Below, piece after piece: positions 43,416-55,400 of a DNA stretch of 64,000 bases. A program made the translations under genes and the position numbers. Source of the DNA: Thalassia testudinum. Lineage: Eukaryota; Streptophyta; Magnoliopsida; Alismatales; Hydrocharitaceae. The notes beneath the pieces are model-generated. The model was not told where the DNA came from. It ran no database searches and was given only the letters and a program-made list of their open reading frames with translations. Within the stretch, counting starts at the first letter, position 1. Each line of letters begins with the position of its first letter. The stretch is from contig JAZHRO010000036.1 of the NCBI GenBank assembly GCA_037157565.1, positions 140,608,501 through 140,672,500 on the forward strand, read 5' to 3'.

Positions 43416-44930
43416 TTGCTGCAGTACCTATGGCAAGTGTAGCAGCTTATGGTGAAGGCTCACTCTTCAATAAATATTGTAGTCGGTCTAATTCATCTGC
43501 AGCGAAAGGCAAACCAGATTGCTCTGTAGTGACCTTAAAGTAGGAGGGACTTCTGTCATGGAAGTCCGATTGGCCTAGGGTGGCCAACCAAACTTCTACA
43601 CCTCTTCGAGGGATGATTTGTCTTCTGATAATGGGTGCATAGGGGTAACTACGTCGGCTACTACCTCCATCATGTCCACATCCACGGCCACGTCCGTTAG
43701 AATGACCACCTCTCCCTCCAGATGCTCTTAAGGTAGTCATCTCAGGAATAATAGAAAGTGGAGAGGGTGGAGCATCAACATCAAGCTTCTGAAGTTGCCC
43801 ATAGACTATCTTTAGATAATGAACAAACTCAACAAATAGGATCTAATCGCAGGCTTACTGGTATCAAGTGGATAGACCATCAAAGAATCGATACATTTGC
43901 CTCTTTGCCCTCTCAGAAACTTGCTTGTCATAATAGGCAGGTTGAAAAATAGCAAGCTCCTCAAATAACCCCTCAAGGGTAGTGAGGTACTCAACCAACC
44001 TTGGTTTGTATTCCATATTCATTTGTAGGGCATAACCAAGATATCTGCTCGACGGGAGTTGCTCATCTACGCAGAATACTTACGCTCTAGGGCTTTCCAA
44101 ATCTCCTTGGCCATCTTCTTATATAGCATGTTTGGCAATCTTGGGATTAATACTGTTCATAAGCTAGTTCATAACCGAGCAATTGTCTTGTAAGTAATCA
44201 TGGCCCCCCATAAATATGCGAAACACCCTTGAACATTACACAAAATTTTGGGATCTTGTCAACTTGATTGTGGTCCCTTAAGCAAAAGTAGAGGTAGAGA
44301 CCTTGGTCTCTAAGGAAAAGATCGAGGTGTCACCTTTAGCCATAGGGAAAAACTAGGCAAGAATCACACAACAAAAATATTGATCATATGGTAGGTGCAC
44401 CCAGATGTGCATAGGAAGGCGTGCTACATGCATGCAAGTAGGTACAATGTAACTAGAATGTGGTGGCGTAGCAAAAGATCACGCACACAGATGTGTATGG
44501 GCCAAGAGGAGGCTGCAATGAGGCTTTGATCAAGGCAATAGGATCTCGTCGGCCCTAATCAGAGTTCCATATCAGACCTAAACAGTGCACACAAGGCCTA
44601 CATCGCTCATATTAGACTTGGATGATGCGCCATAGGGATTCTGGAAGCATGTAGGATGGGGTGCTGGGCCCAAATCGGATTTGCTTGGTGGTGTTGGGCA
44701 CTGCAACAGGCTTGGTGGTGGCGTTGGGTGTTGCATAGGCTTGGCGATAGTGCAGAGCCCTACAGATGATTCGACGGTGGTGTAGAGCCTTGTTAGATAG
44801 GTTGGCGAGCGTGGGGATCTCCGACAAGGGGATCAGGAACGGAAAGAGACCTTAAGATCGAGGATTAATCAGATTGAAAAAGAATTTTTAGTTATATTTG
44901 GTGGGATATTGGAACGCCGATCTATGATTG
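43416..44930 (-). pseudogene. gag: Copia-B gag remnant
   Basis: The block around 43740-43580 has a GRGRG-type basic linker (GGRGGHSNGRGRGCGHDG) followed by a degraded zinc-knuckle. Upstream (44000-43800) is a partly recognisable gag segment. The first part, after the primer site, is too broken to assign. LQYLLKSEPSP at 43460-43447 leads toward the protease. Confidence 0.6.
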
Positions 44931-44944
44931 CCACTCTGATGTCA
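44931..44944 (-). other. Primer-binding site of Copia-B
   Basis: Minus strand TGACATCAGAGTGG directly follows the 5' LTR. It resembles the TGGTATCAGAGC-type initiator tRNA-Met site of copia elements, with changes at the start. Confidence 0.65.
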
Positions 44945-45095
44945 TGTTGATGGAATAAATTGTCTTATTCTTATAATGAAACCCTAACCTCTCTTGTATA
45001 GAGAGAAGGGAAAGGGAAAATTACATGAAGAGTCCTCAAAGAAACATAAAATTGAAAAAGGGTCATAACAAATAAGAATAATAAGAACTCTAACA
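44945..45095 (-). repeat. 5' LTR of Copia-B
   Basis: 151 bp against 142 bp for the 3' LTR; same ends and same TATA-containing near-palindrome. Several substitutions and small indels indicate an old insertion. Confidence 0.88.
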
Positions 45096-45407
45096 CTTGC
45101 TCCTTTGCAAAGGAGTGCTAATTCACTTTGGGGCTGCCCATCTAGCATGACTCAAAGCACTCCCCTTCTAGCAAAGCTTACATTCCCTCCTTGCTGATAT
45201 AGGGTCTACTGGGAGGGCTTTTGTTATCTTTTGGTGCATTTGGATGGAGTGAAATGATGCTGTTTTAAAGGAGAACATTTTTCTGTTGAGAGTGTTACCC
45301 ATTTAATTTCCTATTATTATAACATTTGGAGCTCTTAGTCTCCCCTCTTAATGAATCTTCGGAGGGTTAACGTTCCTTGTTAACTCCCCTTTCCCTTTTA
45401 AAAAAAA
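45096..45407 (+). pseudogene. LINE-A C-terminal zinc-knuckle end, 3' UTR and poly-A
   Basis: Resumes after Copia-B with an FAKEC-FTLGLPI-like segment, the continuation of the HLFF end at 40196, and FGAFGWSEMMLF. A short 3' UTR with GGAGGGTTAACGTTCC follows, then poly-A. The TSD copy follows at 45408. Confidence 0.8.
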
Positions 45408-45420
45408 AGTGCCAAATCCT

Positions 45421-46690
45421 GTTTGATTCTTGTAGAAAAATGTTATGGAAGTGACCTGCAAAGACCCTTCCGTTTTCCTGTACCCTAAGTGTACCTCATG
45501 ATCATCAGAGACGGTCAATCTAGTTCCTCCTTCGATTAGCAAATGAATGAAAGAACTCTCCTTTCTCAATCATAGTTGCCTTGACCTCTGTTTCAATTCG
45601 GTCTCTTTTTTATCTTCCAGCTGAACCTTCTTGTGAAGTTCAACTTTGTCACTGCCTTCCCCAAGCAACAGGTCATGGGTATCTTCCAATCTAACTTGGA
45701 AATACTAGCTAGGTCCTTTTCCTTATCTTTCCTCCTTGCCTTTTATTCCAGTAACTTATTGTGCAAGAAGAGGGTCTTCTTATGATAAACCTTTGCAGGA
45801 TGACTAGAGGCATCACACTACACCTACTATTTTTCAATCTTTCCACATAATCCATGTTTAAGCAGTTAGGATCTCTCGAACTTGAAGTGCCTAGGAGTGT
45901 GTCTTCTGTAGAGTCCCACTTCAAGGGTGTGTAATCAAGGAATGGCCTAATAAGGGCATTGGTCAAGCTGGGGGGAAATAGCTTGTGAAAGCTAATGGAG
46001 CCAAAGAATCTTTTAAGTTTGTATTTGGAGCCCCCTTCCTTGGAGCTCCTTCAAGAGAACATATAGTTCAGAACCTTTAACTCAATAGCACCAGTGGAGG
46101 AGAGCCAATCAACAAAAGCATTGAAACTCTGTCCCTGCCTTTAAGACTATTCGAGTGATCTTCTAGGCTCAAAGTGGCATTGAAGTCTCCATTCTCCAAC
46201 ACACAACCAAACACCATCAATTGCCAATCAAGCAACTCCTTCCAAAAGGCTGGCTTGCCCTCCAAAGTGCAAGGGTTGTAGACATTGATAACTTTGAAGG
46301 TGAAGCCATCACTTTAGTCCAAGTTGACTGCCAAAGAGTAAAGTCTCCTTGTGACTTCTACCATGTAGAAGGTGTCCTCGTTTCAACCTATGAAGAGACC
46401 TCCCGATCTCCCTGAAGTATTTGAGGCAACAAAATCATCCAGGCAACTACTGCCAATCCTGCTCCATTGGCGTAGTCCATACTCTTCTAGTTTTGTCTCT
46501 CACAATAAGACAGCATCCAGGGTGGGAGCCTACATGAGCCCCACCCTTTTCCTTTTTTTTTTTGTTAAAAAAAGACAATATACACCTTCCAACCTGGAGT
46601 CTACCTGCCGAGAATTCCCCCTCCCATCCTCATCCCTCAAGTGCCTGACATTCCAAGTGATTATCTAACTTGTTTTTCTCATCCTAGCCA
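45421..46690 (-). pseudogene. LINE-B AP-like endonuclease domain, broken
   Basis: The L1-type endonuclease nicks target DNA for retrotransposition. On the minus strand: IITWNVR near 46670, an ETKLEEYGL segment (about 46500), GGLFIGWNEDTFYMVEV-like text, INVYNPCTLEGKPAFWKELL (about 46270), the catalytic-type GDFNATLS (about 46180) and RPFLDYTPLKWDSTED (about 45940), the SDH-like motif with His replaced by Tyr. It ends with LLIEGGTRLTVSDDHEV and YKNQTGFGT at the TSD. It continues at 37544. Stops and frame changes throughout. Confidence 0.84.
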
Positions 46691-47199
46691 TCAATTGCTA
46701 TAGATTATTAATTGGCTACAATCACTTTCATGTCCAATTTGTTGATAAAGATAGCTGCACAAAATTATGCAAGATCATTAATACATTACAAAATTAGTCA
46801 GCCTAGGTATAAAATGCTTGTCTACCTTGATTGAAAGCCTTTGATTTAGTATCTCGATCAAAGTCGCGTTATGATTGACAAGAGGCCATGGACTTGGAAG
46901 TGCTTTAGGAAGGGGAAGAGGATGTCCAACCCCTCTGGTTGTAGATGATGATGATGTGGTCGTTTATTCCTTGATCACTATCACAAAACTACTCACTCCT
47001 CTCAGAGATACTGGATAAAGTTGGGTACCTGACTGGTTACAACTCTCTTAGGGTGAACCAGGTAGTATCTGCTGCCGATGATGCAAAGGATTCTTTGAGT
47101 TTTTCCAATCAGTTTGAAAGAAGAATATGACCAAGTAAGCTCACATTTTTGGGTGAATTTTGCATCTCATCCCACAACTTCTAATAAAATCTCTATAAT
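46691..47199. other. Spacer, possibly 5' part of LINE-B and Copia-C
   Basis: Between the LINE-B start (minus) and the first recognisable Copia-C domain (plus). No LTR or primer site for Copia-C could be found, so it appears 5'-truncated or eroded. Confidence 0.4.
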
Positions 47200-48038
47200 G
47201 AGCAAGGAAATAACCTAACTAATGTCTTATGTACTCTAAAGAGATTGTAGATTTAGGTGCTTCCTTAGACACTATTGGTAATGCCTCATTGTTCAAGTCC
47301 TTGCAAACATTATCTACGCCTTTTGATGTTTGTGTTGCTGATGGTCATTATCTCCTATAATTGGTCTTGGCACCGTCTCTCTTTGGATTATTGTCTCTTT
47401 CTGATGTTTTACGTGCTTCAAAATTTGCCTTAAGCATGTTATCCATTACTTAAATAGCTAAATCTTTAAATTGTTGTGTAATCTTTTTAAAGGCTTTCTT
47501 TGTTATTTACAAACTTTGGATAATAAAGTAGATTAATGGGGATTTGAGTGAGATGGACTATCTTAGCCTGTCACAGTAAAACCTTTGTTCCTTTTCCACT
47601 CTTTGAACTCCCTTTTGTTCTGTTGCTAGTTTCTAGTATTTACTCTACCAAGTTCTTTAGGTGTGCAGCTTATCAATATGGGAATAACTTAAAGGGAATT
47701 TATTCCCTTTCTGTCTCATGTTGATTCATAGACATCGTGTTATATAAAAAGTATGGAGTATTAGATATTTTCTCATATTATTTGAGTGCATCCATTTTTT
47801 TCTTTTGTATGTTTAAAGAGAAGCTTGGGACTCTTGTGATTACTAATTCCTTTTTTTTCCAAAATAATACAGATAGTTCTCTACTATTCATATTTTTTGA
47901 AGTGATAATGATCTGTAGTTTGTGAACAGAGGGTAGCCTTTAACTTTTGGGTGTGTTATGTTGGGCTTCTTATTTCAGGTTTAATGCTGTACTTACTATT
48001 CCCTCTCATAAATCATGTCTCTTCTATTTTGGATGGCT

Positions 48039-48089
48039 AACTTATTTCCTGTACTTTCTCAAAAAAAAAAAAAAACTTATTTCCTGTAC
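48039..48089 (+). mobile_element. Minute poly-A retroposition flanked by a 16-bp TSD
   Basis: AACTTATTTCCTGTAC occurs perfectly at 48039-48054 and 48074-48089. Between them are only 19 bases, TTTCTC plus 13 A. This is the structure left by target-primed reverse transcription that stopped almost at once. It sits inside Copia-C. Confidence 0.75.
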
Positions 48090-48869
48090 CTTCCAAAGTG
48101 TTTGTATGTGTCTTGCTTTGCACACCTTTTCTAGATAGACAAGTTACCACCTCATGTTGTAAAATGCATTTTTTGGACTATTCTTGAATTCAAAAGGGGG
48201 ATGTATGCTATGGTTTGGCTATTCGCTGTTCTTATACAAATGTAGAGTTGGCCCTTTTTGAGGTTATATTACATTTGCTCGCTACAAGCAAAGGTTAATC
48301 TCATATAGATAAGGAGATGCCTTTTCAGTTGCTTCTAATCTACTGGAGACAACCTCTGCACCACCATCACCATCACTTGAATATCAACGTCGTAAAAGTA
48401 TTCTTGGTCGTAATCTTGAGGTACCTTAATAACAGTAGAGTCTCTCATGCCTCCTACTAGTACTATGACATTGGCTAGAGATGGTCCTTAGGTACATCCA
48501 CAAACTTCTATTTTGATATTCCTATTCTCATCACAAGGCTCCTTCTTGTGTTAATCGTCCTTTATTTAGCTTTATATCTCTTAACCATCTTTCTACCTGA
48601 TAGTTTTCTCTTTCTTTTGGTAGTCATTGGGTTCCTTGGAATTATCACAACTCAAGGCATTACAACGTCCCTCTTGGAAAATGGTGTCATGGGTCAGGAA
48701 ATACATTCTTGGTAGTCGAGAGGAGCATGAGTACTGCTTTACCTACCTGTAGGTGCCATGGTTATGGGATGTAGGTAGATATTTATAGCATTGACTATTT
48801 TGAGACAATCTTTTTGTGTTGTGCCTTGATTATACATGGATTCTACTTTCTGTGGTATTTAACTTTGGG

Positions 48870-50045
48870 TGGCAGGTTTAACGGCTTATGTTAAGAATGT
48901 GTTCTTAGACGGTGACTGTTATTTGGTGGAAGTGTTCAAAGATACGCAAACTCAAGAAAGCTAGATATGGATTGAAGTAAAGCCCAAGGGTCATGTTTGA
49001 TTGGTTTATTAAAGTTGTGTAGGATTTTTTCTATTGCCCTCTGACCACTTTGTGTCCCTCCGTGCAGTTTGCTACTTATTCAGTTATTGCTATTGTTTAT
49101 GTAAATGACATTATATTGATAGGAAGTGAACAGGATTGCATTATTACTATTAACATATTCTTATATTCCTTAGTTGTTTTTAGATATGCATTCCTTAGTT
49201 TTGATGCTGACTGTTTTTTTGGAAAGATATACATTCCTTAGTTTTGATGCGATTCATGTTGATAAAGATATTATTCTCCTTCAAGGGAAGTGCATAGTTT
49301 GATTTACTTTGCGAAATGGGTACACTTGGTTGTTCCTCTTGCTCTTAGATGCCTAAGGACGTTACATGCTATAAAGTTATTATTGGAATCTCCTTCAACT
49401 TATTGAGACCAGGTCAAACATTGCATATATAGTTGGTAGGTACATGCTATAAAGCTATTGTTGGAAGCTCCTTTTATCTTATTACGGCTAGGTCAAACAT
49501 TGCGTATAGTTGGTCGACCTGGTTCATGCAGAAATTTCATTAGATACATTAGTTTGAAATTTGTGGATTTTAAGATATTTAAAATATGCACCTGGACCTC
49601 ACTTTAAAAATCATGGTCACTTCCGTATGTAGGATTATTTAAATGAACAACACGAGGATACCGGATCTGTAATTGGATTTCAAAGGAATGTGGATGGCAA
49701 TTTAGTTACTTCATGAAGCAAGAATGTAGTGTGTGGATCAAGTGTAGAGTTTGAATAATGTGTTATGGCCTGGGTGGCCTCCATAATTGAAGATTGTAAT
49801 CTCAAAATTATTTCCTATTCCTTTTTATTTTGATGGTAAACATTGCCTCTTTCATTGAGAATAATTCTAAACAAATCAAATACATTGAAGTGGATTGTCA
49901 TTTGTCGAACCTATTAGATTATTTGGGAAGATCTTTGCATCATCTCTATTGGGGATCAACTTGTATATATTTTTGCAAGGTGCTTCGCCATTGTTATTTA
50001 GATCTTGTCATCTCCAAGTTGAGCATGCATGGTATAGATGTTTTA
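48870..50045 (+). pseudogene. Copia-C reverse transcriptase and RNase H remnant
   Basis: VKNVFLDGD (about 48893), a KKARYGLK-SPRVMFDWF segment (about 48955-49010), and the catalytic box YVNDIILIG with Asn codon AAT at 49104-49106 in place of the first Asp. RNase H contains TGSVIGFQRN (about 49660), KNVVCGSSVEFE (about 49720), KYIEVDCHLS (about 49880) and a DLVISKLSMHGI end (about 50010). The active-site change alone should inactivate RT; stops add to this. Confidence 0.8.
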
Positions 50046-50058
50046 ACTTGAGGGAGAA

Positions 50059-50248
50059 TGTTAAGAGTTATTAGATTTTTAGGGCTTGTTTTTGTTGTGG
50101 GATTTCCATGTTTTTGCGGAATATCTTGTGTTTACAAAGGAAAATAGGTGAACTCGTGTTTTGCTTTAAATTAGAGTTTCCTTAAGCCCGTGTATGAGTG
50201 AGGGATGGGTTATCTTGTACTTTAATCCCTTGTAGCCTTCTCCCAACA
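50059..50248 (+). repeat. 3' LTR of Copia-C
   Basis: Begins TGTTAAGAG after a clear polypurine tract and ends CTCCCAACA. 190 bp, typical for copia. A poly-A-like stretch at 50293-50307 lies just beyond it. Confidence 0.65.
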
Positions 50249-51064
50249 TCTCGCACTCGTTTTGCATTTGTCCTCACCTTTCCCTTTGCTCTAAAAAAAA
50301 AGAAAAAATCTACTAACTAATATAATCATCAAGTTAGGGGTATAGTTGTTTTTTTAACAACTTATCCTTACTTTCATCACTCATTTTCAAGTAAATATCA
50401 TAACTTTTCATCCCCAACTTATTCCTACCTTATCCTCTATTTATGTATACATCCCCATAAAATTATCTTGACTTACATGTAAACATTAACATGAGATATC
50501 CTATATTTGTAAATTTTTATCTTGTAGAATATATCGTGCAACGTAAACTAATCCTGAATTATTTGTTATTTATTTTATATTCTTAAAAAATTTTATTTTT
50601 AATTTATAAATGTATTCCTTTTTCTATTTGGAATCTCCCACAAGATCAATTTAGTTCTTTCTCAATATATGTATTTATTTATTAAATAATCGATCAATTA
50701 TTAGATTACGAATTCCATATGTGATAACAAGCATAAACATGAAGCCTAGATGCCCTTATCCTCGGTAAAGCAAGGTTGAACCTCAAATCACTTGGGAGCG
50801 AATCCTTGATGCCCAGCTTTCATTATCATCCTAGTGGACATTGGGAACTCCATACCCTTAAACTACATCGATGTTTTATTAGTTGGAAAACTAACTTATA
50901 ATTTTAATAATAGGATGTGACATTTGGATTAAACTAGTTCATCCAAGAATTTGAACCAAGATGATTGGCCTCATTAGGTTTTACTTGAGAAATTGAACTT
51001 GATGGCAATTAGTTCAAACGTAGTTTGATCATTAGAGGTAAATTTATTGGATCACACTATCCTT
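50249..51064. other. AT-rich intergenic DNA
   Basis: Only an A-rich run at 50293-50307 stands out; it may be a LINE tail. No gene seen. Confidence 0.5.
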
Positions 51065-51430
51065 TGGGTTTAGTTTACTTAGATGGTTAATCTCTTAAAA
51101 GAGAGTTAATTTTCATTTACTTGACTACTTAATTCTTTATATGGTAATTGGGATTTGCTATTTTAACACGGATTTATCTAATATTAGTTTCAATTAATGT
51201 TAGTTAAAGTCATACTAAAATCGTACATCACTCATGCCTCGACACTCATTTTATATTTCTAACATCACTATTAAATAAATATTATAAGAGTTAATACCAT
51301 AGCTTAACATCAATTCAATTAAATATAAATTGATGTTAACACTATTTTGTAAATAAATACAATTGTAAGTTAATATTAATTTCACATTTCTTAACATTAC
51401 TGTTCTAATTCTTTAAGTAAATTTGCTTTA
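51065..51430 (+). repeat. Unclassified AT-rich repeat, copy 2
   Basis: Collinear partner of 32775-33130. Flanks do not show an obvious TSD. Confidence 0.7.
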
Positions 51431-53347
51431 GAAAACAAAAGTTATTAATCAAAAGCCTAATCTTTAGTTTAAAAAACATGAGGTAAAATGAGGTGATGCA
51501 TTGCAATTAACTCGAGGCGTATGCCTTGAGAAGCTCGAGGTGGAAGCCTTACTTTTTACACAAGAATTAAAAGTAGATGTAGATTTGTGCTTTTAAAGTG
51601 TAACTTTTTACTCATACAATTATCAATAGTACTCTTCAATGGGAAGCATAAACTTTAGAAAGGATATCCTAAATGGAGCAACACAAGGTTGAAATTGTTT
51701 AGAACCTAGATGCTTGTGACTATGTGGTATTTATTATGTCTTTAAACAAAGATTATTCCTCAATTAGATTTTTATTTTAGGGGCAACTCATATGGAACAA
51801 TATGAGGTCAATATCAAATTTATAACTTAGACAAATAACAACTATCATTATTTTTATCAATCTACAAACATGCTGATAACATAGTGACATAATGCAGTAA
51901 CAGGTCATTTTTTTGTAATTATGAATGTCTTGGCAACAAACATCAAATTTTTTTTTCTTCCTATTGGTAATGCTACATTTTTTATGAGGTGGCGAGGGAT
52001 TCATTTTTCACCCTTTTAGTGTGTATGAATTAGAGAATAATATCTCAAACGTATGAATCAACAAATTACTTCAACTTTAATAATCAGCTCAATAAACCTA
52101 AATCTGATAATCACATAGGAGTTGGTAACATAAATGTTTAACTTACTAGAAAGAATTATGGCTTATGAGTCCCTTATCACTCATATTAATCTACGAAGAT
52201 GTGTGCAAAAATAAAAGTTAATAGTAAAGTTGATTTTATAAATAAAAAACAATAGAAAGTGAGAAATAAAATCAACTCAAACCCACTTATTATTGTCTTA
52301 TCTGAAGTTGGCTTCTTGTTACAACTTCACTGCCTTGAGGTTGCCTGTTGCTTGCATTGTTGTTGTATGTTCAATTTAAAAATTGATTAAATTAAAGACA
52401 CATTGTTAATGATAAGTCAAGTCAATCTTGCGATGAGGTTATTTTGATAAATCGGCACTTAATTATGAATCCAATTTATTATTTTTAGGTCGAAGAATTT
52501 TAGAACACTAACCTAAATGCAATTATGGATGCAAACATGAAATGGGGAAAATGCGTGAAAATGAGCAATCCAAAATGAATCGTCTAAAAAATTAGCTTGA
52601 CATGTTTCAAAAATTATGAAAATTTTACTGACAACTAACGTTTATCCATACAAAATTTTGTGCAGTTTTGTTTAGTACAAAATTCTAGAAAATTTGTAGA
52701 AATCAAAAGAAAAATCTTGAAACATAACAATTGGGATAGCACCTTGTACGAAATGTTATCTTTTTCTTTTTTCGTACGAGGCATTTTTGTGTGAAATCTT
52801 GTACAACACTAAGCTATGGATGAGGAATGGATACAAAATTTTTGGATGCATGATTTGTAAAATAAAAATTCACGAGGATGTGTAATTGCAAATGTGAAAA
52901 CAACGGGCAAATGTGCTAGTGCAGCAATAATGCTATATATAGGCTATTTAAGTTCAACATGTGGCAATTAATGAACATGGAAAAGTCTTTGAAACATAGA
53001 TAATTAAAACTTTGAACATGTCAATTACGAAGAACTTGGATCCGATAATGATAACATTTCCCTAGGTTTAGATTATCCTTCAAGACGAGACTTTAAGGAT
53101 GTAATCTAACTTGATTATTAATGAAAGTAGAGGTAAACCAAGTAAACAAAATCCAAATTTCAGTAATTGACAAAGATCTAATTCAATCTATGTTCAGACA
53201 TACCAATGACAAATTTTAGAAGCTAGTCAATTTGCATGCATATATAATCACAAAATCAACATGCACACAAATAGAGATACATACAAGATCTGAAATGACA
53301 TTCATATTACAACAAAAAGAGAGGATAAAAAAGATCAAAGATGAGAG
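51431..53347. other. AT-rich intergenic DNA, nothing recognised
   Basis: Short ORFs only, none with a recognisable domain or codon bias. Confidence 0.5.
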
Positions 53348-53393
53348 TGCAAACCAATAGGGAAACTTGAGAGTCTTGTCCTATTGGTTTGCA
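53348..53393. repeat. 14-bp perfect inverted repeat, 18-nt loop
   Basis: TGCAAACCAATAGG (53348-53361) pairs with 53380-53393. An isolated hairpin in AT-rich DNA, too short for a typical miRNA precursor. Confidence 0.75.
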
Positions 53394-55189
53394 TAAAAAA
53401 GATGCAGAAAGGGGTGTGTGCTTTTCAAATATCTACGTGCCTTTCATTACGAGCTCCCTCCTTTCCTACGACTCCCTTTAATGTGTGATCTACAACATTG
53501 ATGATGGCAAGGATGCAAGTGGATATTGAAATGGAAGCAGAGGTGATAACGATGATGTAGCACGCATTGGAGTGGAAATGGAGGTGTAGAGGTGATGGTG
53601 CCAAGATATTGGGAGATGGGGATAGATGATGAGTGTTGGAGGGAGGAGATCGTTGGGAGAGTAGAAGAGATTAGATGGGAGAAAGGGAGGTGGAGAGGGT
53701 CCTAGGAATTGGGATTATATGTGTGTGTATTAATTAGGTGAGTGATGGCCATGAGTTATTTGGTGTATGAGTTATGTTTTGTGAATTGAGCGTGTGCGTT
53801 ATGTGCAGAGGTGAGTGGAGGATGATCATGTGTGTATAATTGTAATTGCTTTGTAGTGATTTGTGTGTGTGTAATTCTATGTTGTATGTCTGCGTTAAAT
53901 GTGTGTGTATGTGGTGGTGAGTGTTGAGTGTCTTCAGTGCATGAGGGCTTACATTTAGTGGGAATGCAATGCGTGCGTGCATTAATGAATTATGCAGTGA
54001 GAGGGTGTTAATTATGTGCCTAATTATGTGTTTTTGTTAGCGAGAGAGAGAGAGAGACAGACAGGACACAGATGTTAATTGTTTAATTGTGTGCGTAAGA
54101 TAGGGTAGTGCATTGAGTGTATGTGGTGTGCATGGGATTCTTTTTTCTGCTCTCTCTGAAACATGAGATACTTTATGGTCGGAACGAGAGATCACATGAA
54201 GGTGCAGCTTCGAAGGGATAGGAAGAAGGGAAAAATCGAACCACCTATGAGAAAGATAAATATCTCTGGAGAGGGAACATAATTTTGAAGGAAATAAAAA
54301 AGAAAAACATACAACAAAAAAAACATCTTCAAGCAAATTAACCGACAGAGAACATCGTTACATGTCGAAAGATGATACTGCACCACCAAAAATGAGCTTC
54401 CAACGATCCAAAGATCCAAAAGGTCGCAAGGGTGAAGAGTGGGATCTACATTCGAGGACAACGTGGAGGGAGCAAGGGGGATGAGGTCGCCGTGGTGTAG
54501 AAAGAAACGAATGAAAATAAAGCTCTATTCAAAAGGAAGAGGATGAAGACAACAAGAACAACGGAGGAAAGGAGAAAGGGGGCCTCGATTGGTACCAATC
54601 TACCAATCGGGACCTGAGCGGACGGGTCGCTGAGAGTCTTGAGAGAGGGCGTTGCTGGTTTCTTGAAGTTCTTTGAGATTGGGGGAACGAAGTGTATTGA
54701 TGTGTGTATGGGTTGAATGAGACGTTAGGGGGTTATAAGCGTTATCGGGAATTCTATGTATGGAGTACATGAGTTTTTATTTGTGTGAGTTGGTGTTCTA
54801 TTGCAATCGAATCAATCGGTGGATGTTATACATGTGTGAGGTCATAGGATGGATGGTATGCGTGTGGAGGGAATTGTGAGTGGATGTAGGCATCAAGCGG
54901 GAGATCGATCATATGCACATTGGGTATTCAGGTTATGAGGTTTTAGGGGATATATTTGGTTTCGTTGCCTCCGAATGTTCTGACTTGGTTCACGTGTTAT
55001 TTATTTAGCTCTTTATTATATATAAGAACATATACTTATAAAAATTTCTATAGATATAAATTTTATTTACACTGAAAAATACAAAAATAATGATATTAGG
55101 AACGGGATGTGTATGCGAAAATATGAACTTATCATCTTGCAAAGCTAAGCCTTACGCACGAAATATATGTGCAAAAATATTTTTATAGC
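53394..55189. other. Intergenic DNA with GT-rich and GA microsatellites
   Basis: 53720-53920 is impure (TG)n. (GA)n followed by GACAGACAG lies at about 54041-54063. 53480-53700 and 54400-54640 are purine-rich. No coding signal accepted. Confidence 0.5.
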
Positions 55190-55400
55190 TGCTTGGGAGG
55201 GGTCGCTTGGCAACCAACCAAGGACGAGGACCTCCACTGTATGCTCTGTGGAGGATGAGAATTGGTGCCATCTTTTCATCAGGTGTGGTTTTACTTTGGA
55301 GATTTTGACTAGATGGGAGGTCTTGACCATTGGGAAGGGCTCTAATGACGACTTCCAGGGTATCTCTGCCATTCGAAACAGGATGTCCGTTGCAGTTTAG
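55190..55400 (+). pseudogene. Possible LINE zinc-knuckle (zf-RVT) fragment
   Basis: Frame 3 from 55167 has a TVCSVEDENWCHLFIRCGFTL stretch resembling the C-x-x-C...HLFxxC pattern at the C-terminus of plant LINE RTs, with the first Cys pair incomplete. No other LINE domain is adjacent. A 17-T run at 55877-55893 might be an unrelated tail. Confidence 0.28.

Larger units (their letters stand above)
40197..45095 (-). mobile_element. Copia-B: near full-length Ty1/copia retrotransposon
   Basis: Minus-strand element of 4.9 kb, the normal copia length. The 5' LTR is 45095-44945 and the 3' LTR is 40338-40197, both TGTTAGAG...CAACA. The primer site is at 44944-44931 (minus strand TGACATCAGAGTGG). A polypurine tract, CTTGAGGGCAAG, precedes the 3' LTR. 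Gag, protease/GAG-pre-integrase, integrase, RT and RNase H remnants follow in copia order. It is inserted in the LINE-A zinc-knuckle region. Flanks are CTTTA (left) and CTTGC (right), only 3/5 alike, so the TSD is degraded. Stops and frame changes make it inactive. Confidence 0.87.
37545..45420 (+). mobile_element. LINE-A: 5'-truncated L1-type LINE with TSD, itself twice interrupted
   Basis: Bounded by AGTGCTAAATCCT (37545-37557) and AGTGCCAAATCCT (45408-45420), a 13-bp TSD with one mismatch. The 3' end has a short poly-A tail at 45400-45408. The 5' end starts inside the RT domain. It is interrupted by a hAT-like element (38606-39475) and Copia-B (40197-45095), leaving about 2.1 kb of LINE sequence. 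It landed in LINE-B in opposite orientation. Confidence 0.87.
47200..50248 (+). mobile_element. Copia-C: 5'-truncated Ty1/copia element with 3' LTR
   Basis: Plus-strand remnants in copia order: protease/GAG-pre-integrase near 47225-47460 (WIVDLGASLDTIGNASLF-like, LSDVLRASKFALSML), eroded integrase (47600-48420), RT (48870-49200), RNase H (49400-50045), polypurine tract ACTTGAGGGAGAA (50046-50058) and a 3' LTR. The LTR, TGTTAAG...CCAACA (50059-50248), differs from the Copia-A/B LTR, so it is a different family. No 5' LTR was found. Confidence 0.75.
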
